DNA of 64,000 bases from the NCBI GenBank assembly GCA_030063045.1, contig JAQSEB010000017.1, positions 1,798,001-1,862,000 of the forward strand. Direction: 5' to 3'. Below, in pieces: positions 52,844 to 64,000 of the stretch. Position 1 is the stretch's first letter, and every line of letters starts with the position of its first letter. The position numbers and the translations under genes were made by a program. Below the pieces are notes generated by a model. It saw nothing but the letters and a program-made list of their open reading frames with translations. It searched no databases and was not told the DNA's origin. The DNA is from Pratylenchus scribneri. Taxonomy: Eukaryota > Nematoda > Chromadorea > Rhabditida > Pratylenchidae.

Positions 52844-55708
52844 ATGGCCATTATTCCCTCATTCCATCCATCCATTTGGCCATTTCCTCTCCTTCCATTG
52901 CTTCTTGCCCTCCTCCACCATTGCCGTCCAATGCTCCTTCACATCCAGAATGCCTCCATTCCAAATGTGCCCGGCCTTGAGCCAATGTCCTCTTTGAAAT
53001 CTGCCCCTATTTTCACAATTGTTGAACGGGTTTCGAGGACAAAACAGCAATCTCAACAGCAGGCAGAAAAGCAGAGGAAAAGGCGGCAGGTGAAAAAGGG
53101 TTAATTTGATGGTAATTGTAAATTCTACTTAAAAAGGTTATTGCTGGCCAAATCTACGAATGGCATTCAAATTTGGTGCCATTCCAAATTTGGGGAGGCG
53201 ATGGTATGAAAATGGGGCGGGAAGGCCAAAATAATATTCCGAATTGTCTATTTTGTAGCTAATTTCCAGAATTTGATTCGCCGTGGCATTCGGATGTGGG
53301 AAGAGGTAAATGGTGGGGAGGGAAATGGGCCTTTTTATATTTTGATTGAATTCATTTTTGCCTGATTATTTGTAGGAAAAAATCCGCTGCCTATTTGCCC
53401 CAATTTAATTCCGCCTTTTCTGATTTTAATTCCGCTTAAATTCCTAACTAATTTTAGTTCCATTTACCAAATAAATGAAATAAATTTCCCCCAATTTTAA
53501 GTCGACTTGCCTTCGATTCCGCGAGAATATGCAGGCCCAGGACGCAATTCGTTATGTATTGGAAAGGGGCGATAGGTTGATATTCTCCCATTCCAATAAT
53601 TCAGCCTCATTTTCCTATTTAAAGTTGTTTCACGGAATACATTGGCCGAAATGGCGGATTCCAGGACATAAGTGAGGGCGGAAATGGGTGAAATAATTCC
53701 ATTCTACTCAATTTTATTACAGTAATTGGATCGGAATGCGCCGAGGAATATGTGGTCGCCCATGAAACTGGCCATGCACTCGGCTTTTGGCATACTCAGT
53801 CAGTCAAAGGGAGTAATGGGTTGTACCATTTTGTGGTCCTCGGAATCCTCGACAATTTTGACCCAGGATTCTCTCGATTACAAAAATTTGTCCCCCCAAA
53901 GGAATGAACCCTTCAAAACCAAATACTTAACCATCCTCCACCAAGTAGCCAAAAAGGGAGTAAAAGGGCCTCCTTTTTATTTTCTATATTTGTTTACTAA
54001 TTCTAATTTTTGTACAGCCAAAGACCCGATCGTGAAAGGTATATCAGCATAAATTGGCGCAATGTGCTCGAGGTGGGTATTTCCTCCGGGCAAATTCATT
54101 TTTTATTCCTTTCCATTCATTTAGGAGGCAACTGCCGTGAGTTAATTATTTCCATTTACCCACCCCAAATTCCCTCTCATCAGTCTTTTATGCCATTTCG
54201 TTCAATGCTCCAAGCATTCGGCATTAAACAGGTCCATCCATCCACCTTTATTCTCTTCATTTCCCCCAAATTTTCCCTTCATTTTGGCGCAGGTTTCGGC
54301 CAGAAGAGCACCGTAAGTCCGAAAATGATTAGGCCATATATTTTGTCTCATCCATAGCTATGATTATGGTTCTCTGATGCATTATCATGCCGTGGCCCAT
54401 GCCCGTCAAGTCACCGATTTCACAATTGTGCCAAAAGAGTTGAAATATGTGACTACGGTGGGCAAAAATTGAGGGAAATTGGTGAATAAACTGATTTATT
54501 TGTGGGGCAGATGGGTACCGAACGAATGGCCTTTCTTGATGCCAAAATGATCAACGACATTTATTGCCCAAATGCCTGTTCCGGGTTCGGCACAAATGGC
54601 CGACCGGTTGGCCTTCATTTCCTCAATTGACTTATTCAAATGTTTTTTCCCAGTTGCATTGCCAAGCCGGCGGCTATCCAGACCCAAACAATTGTCAGGC
54701 ATGCCGATGTCCTGAAGGATTGGGCGGTGTTGAATGCGAAAGGCTACAGCCAAGCAGTGAGGAAAATTTTTGGGGAAAATTTATGGGGGCATTGAAAATG
54801 GATTATTTGCCAAAAGAATCGGATTTTCTGCCGAAAGCCTTTAACTTTTAAGCCTGATTTTAGACTCTAAAACCTTATACCATTCGATATAGCTCATTGA
54901 GAAGCATCGATTGGCCTATAGATTGTCGAAGTTTAGATCAAAACCAAAAAAGTTATGAACCACAAACCAAACATTGTTTGGACAATTAATACTTTTTATC
55001 CAATTCTAATGCCATTATTCTCATTTTTGCAGGTTGCGGCGGTGAATTGGTTGCCAATGATCAATGGCAAACATTGAGGAGTCCCCACGGCAAAGATGTC
55101 CAATGTTTTTGGCGAATTTCGGTGCCTCAGGGCATTTCAATTCTCATTTAATTAAATTTTCCACAGACACCGGAAGGAAGTCGAGTCAGATTTAGGTTAA
55201 GCGATGGAGAGGTGGGTTAGGGTTTTGGGGAATTTTGTGAGGATTTTTAACCATTTTTTTACAGTTTCCTTGCTCATATGGATGCCAGGTAAAATTAAAA
55301 ATAATAATTCAATTCCATCTTTATTTTTTAGTCTTACGTTGAAATCAAACACAAATTGGATGTTCGATTGACCGGCTTTAGAAGGTGGCCAAATCTAATT
55401 AAAAATTAATAAGCAAAAATGGCTTTCAGAATTCATTTTTCAGGGTTAATAAATTTTAAATTTTCCTGGGGCTAAAATTTTATTCTTATACTTCTTTTGG
55501 AAATAAATGGCTTTTGGCACCATCAAAAAGAATTTTAAACAGGATCATTGACTACTTAAATAGTCCAATTAATAATAAAACCCTTAATTAAAGTTGTTGC
55601 TATCGGCCAAAAGAGGACACAATTTCGGATGGCAATCAAATTTTCGTCATTTTTCGGCCAAATGGGCGAACGGCGCGATTCTCGCTTCGTTACATTCGGC
55701 AACCTTAA
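52844..55708 (+). CDS. Astacin-family metalloprotease with EGF and CUB domains
   Basis: The ATG is at 52844 and the stop at 55706-55708. The N-terminal hydrophobic segment (WPFPLLPLLLALLHH) is a signal peptide. A short propeptide ends in RKRRQ, a furin-type site, just before the astacin start VIAGQIYEW. Catalytic features: ANFQNLIRRGIRMWEE, STCLRFREN, the zinc site HETGHALGFWH with glutamate, and the Met-turn region YDYGSLMHY with its Tyr. An EGF-like module (CQAGGYPDPNNCQACRCPEG) and a CUB domain (CGGELVANDQWQTLRSPHG to FSLRYIRQP) follow. The last CUB exon, 55594-55708, lies beyond a 200-base intron. Secreted nematode astacins (NAS) process cuticle collagen, eggshell or extracellular substrates. 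Which NAS this is cannot be decided here. Confidence 0.88.
54855..55000. repeat. Degenerate copy of the 58.7 kb palindrome arm
   Basis: Within an astacin intron, AGCTCATTGAGAAGCATCGA then TTGGCCTATAGATTGTCGAA resembles AGCTCATCGAGACGCGTCGA TTGACCTATATATTGTC of the element at 58708-59122. Only one arm is seen. Confidence 0.5.
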
Positions 55709-56638
55709 AATTCCATTGAATGAGGCCAATTCAATGAATGGATGGAATTTATTAGCCTCACAATCAGCCAACAAAAAATGGATCTCTTCCCCTCCTATTC
55801 CTCCTTTTTTTTTGTTTTTCAATTTACATTTTTATAAATCCCCCGTGCCTTTTTCCATATTTTATAAACAAATGCAGAGAAGACGGGTGTCCCAATCTAA
55901 CTCTGTTTTTCTTCCATTTTTTTTGTTCATTTTCGTAATAAAAAATTTCAAATATTATTTTTATTTATTTAAACAAAATTTCGGTCAATTAGGTGCACTC
56001 CAAAAATTAAAATAAATCGACATGAATGCCCCTCTAAATTTCCCTCATTTCCAACCAATTCCTCTTTTCCCTCTTTCCATTAAATATCCTTTCTTTCCCC
56101 ACCCAATCGCTTACGACCATACCGCGTTGAATGCACGCCATCCCGTCCGATCTGGCAAGTTAAGCAACGCTGGGCCCCCTTAGTACTTGGAACGGAGACG
56201 TCCTGGGAATCGGGGGTGTCGTAAGCTTTTTCCACCTTTCTATGCAAATTTTATATTTTTTAGTCAATTTTATTAAGGGATTAATTTTTTATTAATTATA
56301 AAATAATAAATAAAATTGTTAAATTCATGGAAAAAAAATAAATTTTGGCAAAAAATCGATTCAATTGGGGCCTCAGTCATCATTCATTTTTTTGTACTTC
56401 AAATTCTAACAATTCATCAGTAACATTGGTAAAAATTAAAATTTAACTCGATTTTATCCAGAAAAAAAAGCAATAAAATTGTTAAAACTAATTTACAATA
56501 TGGCATCGGGATTATGGAAACATAAAAATGAATTGTTAAAAGGAAAAAGAAGGAAAGAGAAATTTTGAGATCGGCGGCACAAAAAAAAGAATCATCTTTT
56601 GGTAGATAGCATCCATTTGAACAAATAAAATTCAATAA
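55709..56638. other. Convergent intergenic region containing the 5S rRNA gene
   Basis: Apart from the 5S gene this is AT-rich, with oligo-T runs near 55800 and 55920. The ends of the astacin gene and of the minus-strand membrane gene face each other here. Confidence 0.55.
56109..56227 (+). rRNA. rrn-5S: 5S ribosomal RNA
   Basis: A 119-base sequence starts GCTTACGACCATACCGCGTT and ends GTGTCGTAAGCT. Terminal GCTTACGAC and GTCGTAAGC pair perfectly (helix I). Internal landmarks are CCGTCCGATCTGGCAAGTTA, the A-box region AGTTAAGCAACG, the C-box-like TACTTGGAACGGAGACG and the loop E region. The nematode 5S type is obvious. A T5 run at the 3' end provides the RNA polymerase III stop. It is a single copy here, not part of a visible tandem array, and no spliced-leader gene is next to it. 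Confidence 0.96.
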
Positions 56639-58516
56639 TTATCCACTTCCGTTGCCTTTTTTCCTTCTCCGGTGTGCAGGGAGGAATGCATCCTTAAAAA
56701 TAAATTAATTAATTATGAATTAATAATATTTTCATTATTTTATAAGAATTAAAAATTTAAAAAACCAATTTTGACCCAGATTAATTTATTAATGCGCCCC
56801 CAAGGCTTACTGTATCCGAATCAGAATCGGAAATGTCGATTTTGCGAAGACCAGAGGCCAGTGCTTTTTCCTCCTCTTCTGTGAATTTAAAATATAAATA
56901 ATTTGGGTATTGGATGGGAAAATAGGCCTACCAATGGAGAATTGTGAAGAAATTGAAGATTGATCGCCGCCATTTATTTCCGTTGGCAATTCAAGCAAAA
57001 GGCGGGCACTGCTCATTGTTGGAATTTCACCTTCTTCCTCTTCATCCTCCAATTCCTCCATTTCGGGAATAAATTCATCCAATTCATGATCAGAATCAGC
57101 TGAAAAAACCAAAAAATATTAAAATTAATTAAAAAAATTTCAAATATTAAATTTATTTAAAAAATTTTAAAATTAATTGTTGTTAAAACCCACATTCAAA
57201 TGGATTCCTTTGTGGCAGCCAATCCAACATTTTTTTGAGCATTGGCCCAAGCACATTTATTAGCACCAAATCCTCAGCCTTTTTATATTTTCTATGCAAA
57301 ATATTGACCAATGGTTGACCGGCCCTCTCATGGACAAAGCATCCAAATTGGGCGAGCCAATCGCCGGCCAAAAGGAAAAATGGCCACAAAATGTGTTCGA
57401 AAGTGAGTGAAGCAATGAAAATGGAAGCATTGCCGAATTGTCGAAGAGCGGACATTGAAAATTGGCCAAAAGCCCTGAAAAAGTGAATGTAAAAAATGGA
57501 ATAGGAAAAAATACCTGAAAAGGTGGATCAACAAAGGTTTGAGCCAATAGCAGCCAAAAATGTACACACATCCGTCGAGAAGGCGGCCAAGTTGGCGTAG
57601 AATTGGGGCCAGCGCAGTGCGTTTCACAAAAACCCACAGATCGGCGCACCAATGGAGGAAGAGGAAATAGCGAAGCCAAAAGCCAAGTTGGCGGCCCATT
57701 TGGCAAAGGGGCGAGAAGAGGCGGGCGTCCAGCCAATCATAAAGTGCAAGGGCCCAGGTGCGCAAACGAGAGCCGAACACTGGAAAAATGAGGAAGGATT
57801 AGTGAGGATGAGGATTATGTGTGGGTAAAAACTGACTGGGTAACCACCGGAGAAGCACCAAAAATTTGAACCAATCCCAAGTGATCATCAATGGGCGAAC
57901 CACAAATCGAACCAGGAACCATTTGATTAATTGGCCAAATTTTCGAACAAATGCGGCCAATTTGGAATTGACCCGATGATAATGGTAGAGAGGAGAGAGG
58001 ATCAGACAGGAAACTTTGAAATAATTAGTAAATTAATTTTTTTAATTGGAAATTATTGGAATACCAGCAAAAAGTGATGCGAAAAAGGCCTTTTGTTCAT
58101 GGCAATCCGGGGGTTGAAGTGAATGGGCGGAAAAGAGGAGAAGGCCTACGGAGATTGACTAGAAATTAATTTAAAATTATTTCATTTAAAAGTTGTGGGA
58201 AATACCCGAAAAAATTGGGCGAAAAGCCAATGGAGAAAGTGGAGCACAAAATTTTTCGTTCTTTTGGCAAAAATCAAATCCCAGCAAATAATTAGGCCAA
58301 TTAGACTGTAAAGAAACCGAAATTGAACATCCCTGGAGGAGTAGAAGGAAACAAAACTGAAAAATGAAACATTAAATGTGAATTTTGGGTAAAAATGAAC
58401 CAGAAAAGTGAATTGACGGCCATTAAATAAGGAATTGCACAATAATTTTGGAGGCGAACGGTGTCCAATCCGAATTGTTCAATTGCATGCCACCAGCGTT
58501 TCAGCAATTCTGCCAT
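56639..58516 (-). CDS. Multipass membrane protein with acidic tail, unrecognised
   Basis: The minus-strand ATG is at 58514-58516 and the last exon, reached through a strong GTAAGC donor, stops at 56639-56641, giving about 460 residues over some nine exons. The N-terminus is MAELLKRWWHAIEQFGLDTV. It is followed by several hydrophobic helices (FLYSLIGLIICWDLIFA, AFFASLFAVSCLILSPLYHY, ASIFIASLTFEHILWPFF) separated by basic amphipathic stretches rich in W, R and K. The cytosolic-looking tail is acidic (EELEDEEEEGEIPTM, then DISDSDSDTDAF) and ends in basic residues HRRRKKGNGSG. I do not recognise the family. Its upstream region is shared with the alkyl-DHAP synthase gene and contains the large palindrome. 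Confidence 0.72.
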
Positions 58517-59501
58517 CCTCTTAATTGATTGATTGTGCCTTAAATGTTGAATTTTTTCGTTATTAATCTAAAAAAGCAAAGGTCAAATTTCATTTCATTT
58601 TGATTGGAGAGTTTAGGTTAGATTTGAGGATTATGAATTATGATTTGGCCTATTAACACAACAATTGTTCTTCTTTGAGACCGAGCATCGGGATATCCCG
58701 GGTGTGCATTATTTTGCCGAAAGATTTAAATGGTTTTGCCGAAAAAATGCATTATTTTGCCGAAAGATCAGTTTTTTGATTATAACTCTTTTGTGCTTGA
58801 TCCTAGACCCCCAAACCATTTAGCATATTTGTAGAGCTCATCGAGACGCGTCGATTGACCTATATATTGTCGGGGTTTGGCCAAAATTAAAGGTATTAAA
58901 CCGTCTAAACCATATTTTGGTTTTTGGTTTATAACTTTTTGGTTTGGGTTTAAACCCAGACAAACAATACATCAATCGGCGCGTCTCGATGAGCTCTACA
59001 AATATACTAAATGGTTTGGGGGTCTAGGATCAAGCACAAAAGAGTTCTAATCAAAAAACTGATCTTTCGGCAAAATAATGCATTTTTTCGGCAAAACCAT
59101 GTAATTCTTTCGGCAAAATAATATTATCTCATTCCAAATATCCAAATCTGTTTTTCCAAATCCAAAGGATTAAGAAGAAATAAGAAAAGAAGAAGTGAAG
59201 TGAAGTGAAATGAATTGAATTTGATTGAGATTGAGAAACGAGATATAACGGGAAAAAGAGAGAATAAAAAGAAATAAATTGTTGGATATAATGTCTTTAT
59301 ATAAAATGCTAAAATTTTAAATTTTATCGAATGGTCCTTCACATTCTCACATTTATGAATGCACCTTTCTTTATCATTGTCTCCTCCGTCCGTTATCATT
59401 ATGAATTTGCAGCTTATCAGTAAAATATGTAGAGGAAATGATTGTTGGTGATCAAAATTTTGTCCTACTTCCTATACCTCAATTTATTCATTCTAGGAAA
59501 A
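58517..59501. other. Divergent upstream region containing a large palindrome
   Basis: This 985-base region lies between two outward-facing genes. About 415 bases are the inverted-repeat element described separately; the remainder is AT-rich. TTCTAG, ending at 59496, precedes the alkyl-DHAP synthase ATG by 5 bases and could be a trans-splice acceptor. Confidence 0.6.
58708..59122. mobile_element. Large near-perfect palindrome (fold-back element)
   Basis: Two arms of roughly 160 bases face each other across a TTTAAACC-rich centre of about 90 bases. Each arm holds, from the outside in: ATTATTTTGCCGAAAGA, TGGTTTTGCCGAAAAAATGC, ATTATTTTGCCGAAAGATCA, then TGCTTGATCCTAGACCCCCA, then GAGCTCATCGAGACGCG. 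The arms differ at only a few positions. There is no open reading frame. The TTTTGCCGAAA word occurs three times per arm. It is a likely non-autonomous transposon with decayed relatives at 25086-25384 and 54855-55000. Confidence 0.8.
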
Positions 59502-62019
<2,518 letters not shown>

Positions 62020-62952
62020 TTTTTAATTGTTAGATTAAATTTATTGATTGATATTTGTGGCGAAATTTGCATAATCAATAATTTTATGGTTACGATAATT
62101 AAAAGAGGAATTTATGATTTATTTAAATTTGCAAAATTGGCGTTTTATCTTTTTTAAAATTTCTATGATTCTTTTTAAAATCTCTTCATTTTACGAGTTA
62201 TTTTCTCTCCACGGCCGCGGTGCAGCCATAGCCATAGCCATTCACCATCCTCGCGACGAGATTCTCTAATCTCGATCGACCTTTCTCAAATTTGTTGGGC
62301 CAAAATTGTTTATATCACTTTGGCCAACATTTTCTAACAACAGAAACCAAGCCAAAATCGGTCTTTTTCCTCTTTTTGGCCCCATATTTTCAACAAAAAC
62401 CATGTTAATTGTTCTATACTTACAACAAAAATATAATCTATAAGCATGTTCCGAGGTTAAGGTTCATTTTTCTATTTGCAAAGGTTGGAGGAGAGAATAA
62501 GGAAAGAGGTGGCTGTCATATTGGTTCAACGAAAAAGTCTTTGTCCGTTTACTTGTCCCCTCATAGTCATAGTCATAGTATCAGTTTAAAAGGGGGTAAT
62601 GCAGCTGAAAAGAATACCATAGTTATCTATAATAGTGGAATGGATTGGCCAAACCACGGGCCACGGCCAGTGGCCACTCTCCCCATTCACTGTAGTATTC
62701 GTTCGCCTAAAATCCCTTCAATTTGCTTTGCTTGCACAAATGTGATGGCGAATTTTTTCCCTTCTCCTTTCTTAGCCCACCTTTTTAATTCACAAATTTA
62801 TTTATTCTCAAATTACACACGCGGAATTAATTATTTATTCTAACCAAAAAGCAGATTTTCAGGTGAATTCATTTTTGTTTTTTATACATTCCAGCAGTCA
62901 ATCGAGAGGAGCCTACAAAATTTTCAACTTGACAAATTTTTAAAATATCCAG
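62020..62952. other. Intergenic region before the DHHC gene
   Basis: It contains AT-rich sequence plus small AGCCAT (about 62226-62245) and AGTCAT (about 62562-62580) hexamer repeats. An open frame at 62409-62843 has no recognisable content or splice partners. No other feature was seen. Confidence 0.45.
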
Positions 62953-64000
62953 ATGAAAAGACTTTGCAGGTTAAAAATTAATTAATTTCCATCAAATTAA
63001 AATAAATATTTTTTGTAGACGTTTATCCCACGCCCTTCCTGCCGCCCTAACATGGTCTTTGATTGTTGGCTGTTCATCGGCTTTTTTCTACATGCTTGTG
63101 CCCGCCCTGATCACCCAATTGGGCACACTTGGCTATTTACTTTGCCTGTTCGATGTTTTTGTGTTCGCCCTTTGCATATCCAACCTTTTCATGGCCACCA
63201 CAATGGACCCGGGTACTCATCCAATTGGTTAATTTTTTTTACTATTTAATTAAAATTAACAATTAATTTTTAAGCAATTTCTTCCGAGGAGGCCAATGTC
63301 GACGATTTTCGCTCTCCACTCTATAAAAATGTGGAAATTAATGGAATAACGGTTTGGCATTTAATTTTGATTTTTAATAAAATATTTATTAAGGTTCGGA
63401 TGAAATGGTGCGTTACCTGCAAATTCTATAGGCCGCCACGATCATCGCATTGTTCCGTTTGTAACAGGTTCGAAAAATTAAATATATTTTCGGATTATTA
63501 ATTATTTCGGAAAAAGACACTAGACACATTTTAGAATTATTAAATTTGAAAACAAATTCATTAACCAATGGAATTAAATTATACAAGAAATATCTGGAAT
63601 AATTTTAATTAATTAAGATGCATTGATTCATTCGACCACCATTGCCCCTGGGTGCACAATTGCATCGGAAGGCGCAATTATCGGCACTTTTTCCCTTTCC
63701 TGGTCTTCCTCTCCCTCCACATGATTTGCGTTTTTGGCCTTTCACTCAGCTACACTTTGCTCAGCCGCCGTGACATTCTCACTCGGCCAAACCTTTGCTC
63801 AATTGTTTTAATGTCACTTTGCGCTCTTTTGGCAGTGCCCGTCATCGGCCTGACCGGCTTTCACATCGTTTTGGTGCTCCGGGCCAGAACCACAAATGAA
63901 CAGGTTTTTTTTGGAAATTGAATTAATTTTAGTATTTATTCATTGTTAGGTGACCGGTAAATTCCGTTCTGGGTTCAATCCATTCACCACTGGATGTGGC
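62953..64000 (+). CDS. DHHC palmitoyltransferase (ZDHHC5/8 type), 3' end missing
   Basis: The ATG is at 62953 in a short first exon (MKRLC) spliced to 63020. Two transmembrane helices follow ([18 protein letters not shown] and [18 protein letters not shown]), then [10 protein letters not shown], the DPG motif. The zinc-binding Cys-rich core reads [20 protein letters not shown] and [20 protein letters not shown], with the catalytic DHHC complete. [15 protein letters not shown] and a fourth helix come next, then RARTTNEQV, TTxE-like, and [15 protein letters not shown] at the window edge. The TTNEQVTGKFR...NPFT run is typical of ZDHHC5/8/14/18. These enzymes S-palmitoylate membrane proteins at the plasma membrane or Golgi. 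Confidence 0.92.

Noticed and set aside
52508..53104. 198-residue open frame overlapping the astacin start
   Set aside because: The astacin signal peptide, propeptide and furin site are read in this frame only from 52844; the upstream part is Phe- and Pro-rich low-complexity sequence without a better start.
57603..57791. Plus-strand open frame opposite the membrane gene
   Set aside because: It lies opposite the well-supported minus-strand exon and has no domain of its own.
62409..62843. 144-residue open frame before the DHHC gene
   Set aside because: Composition is not protein-like, it matches nothing I recognise, and it lies in a probable promoter region.

Overview
The window is nematode nuclear DNA: AT-rich, with genes split by many short introns (mostly about 45-60 bases, GT-AG), dense gene packing, same-strand gene trains with 150-260 base gaps that look like operons, and a 5S rRNA closely matching the nematode type. 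Protein features point the same way: a DAF-2-like insulin receptor, a mitochondrial EF-Tu with the long C-terminal tail found in nematodes, and an alkyl-DHAP synthase carrying a C-terminal SKL. A plant-parasitic or other clade IV nematode is my guess from gene style; the species is not established. No bacterial, viral or CRISPR content was seen.

Layout. 1-2347 (+): 3' part of a MADF-BESS DNA-binding protein. 3214-4052 (+): small two-helix membrane protein. 4725-8572 (-): CLASP microtubule regulator. 9369-12426 (-): Elongator subunit ELP2. 13184-20303 (+): insulin/IGF receptor tyrosine kinase. 21325-24623 (+): NADPH-cytochrome P450 reductase. 24946-26880 (-): a likely two-gene operon, DDRGK1 followed by a 69-residue G-protein gamma subunit. 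27620-50069 (+): nine genes head to tail (FBXO7-like, PRP40, TRAPPC3, syntaxin-16, DAAM formin, DDX42, lipoyl synthase, RGP1, mitochondrial EF-Tu). 52844-55708 (+): astacin protease with EGF and CUB domains. 56109-56227 (+): 5S rRNA. 56639-58516 (-): unrecognised multipass membrane protein. 59502-62019 (+): alkyl-DHAP synthase. 62953-64000 (+): DHHC palmitoyltransferase, cut by the window end.

The long plus-strand train mixes RNA processing (PRP40, DDX42), membrane traffic (TRAPPC3, syntaxin-16, RGP1), mitochondrial function (lipoyl synthase, EF-Tu), actin assembly (DAAM) and protein turnover (FBXO7-like). This is typical of nematode operons, which group housekeeping genes rather than pathways. 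Acceptor-like AG sites sit just before several downstream start codons.

Repeats are the least ordinary part. A tRNA-derived intronic family occurs eight times, always antisense to its host gene; one copy is enclosed by terminal inverted repeats. Three fold-back elements stand out: one in a CLASP intron with a telomere-like core and a direct flanking repeat, one in an RGP1 intron, and a palindrome of about 415 bases in the shared upstream region of the alkyl-DHAP synthase and the unknown membrane gene. Two gene models need a non-standard junction (syntaxin-16 near 34250, alkyl-DHAP synthase near 60511).
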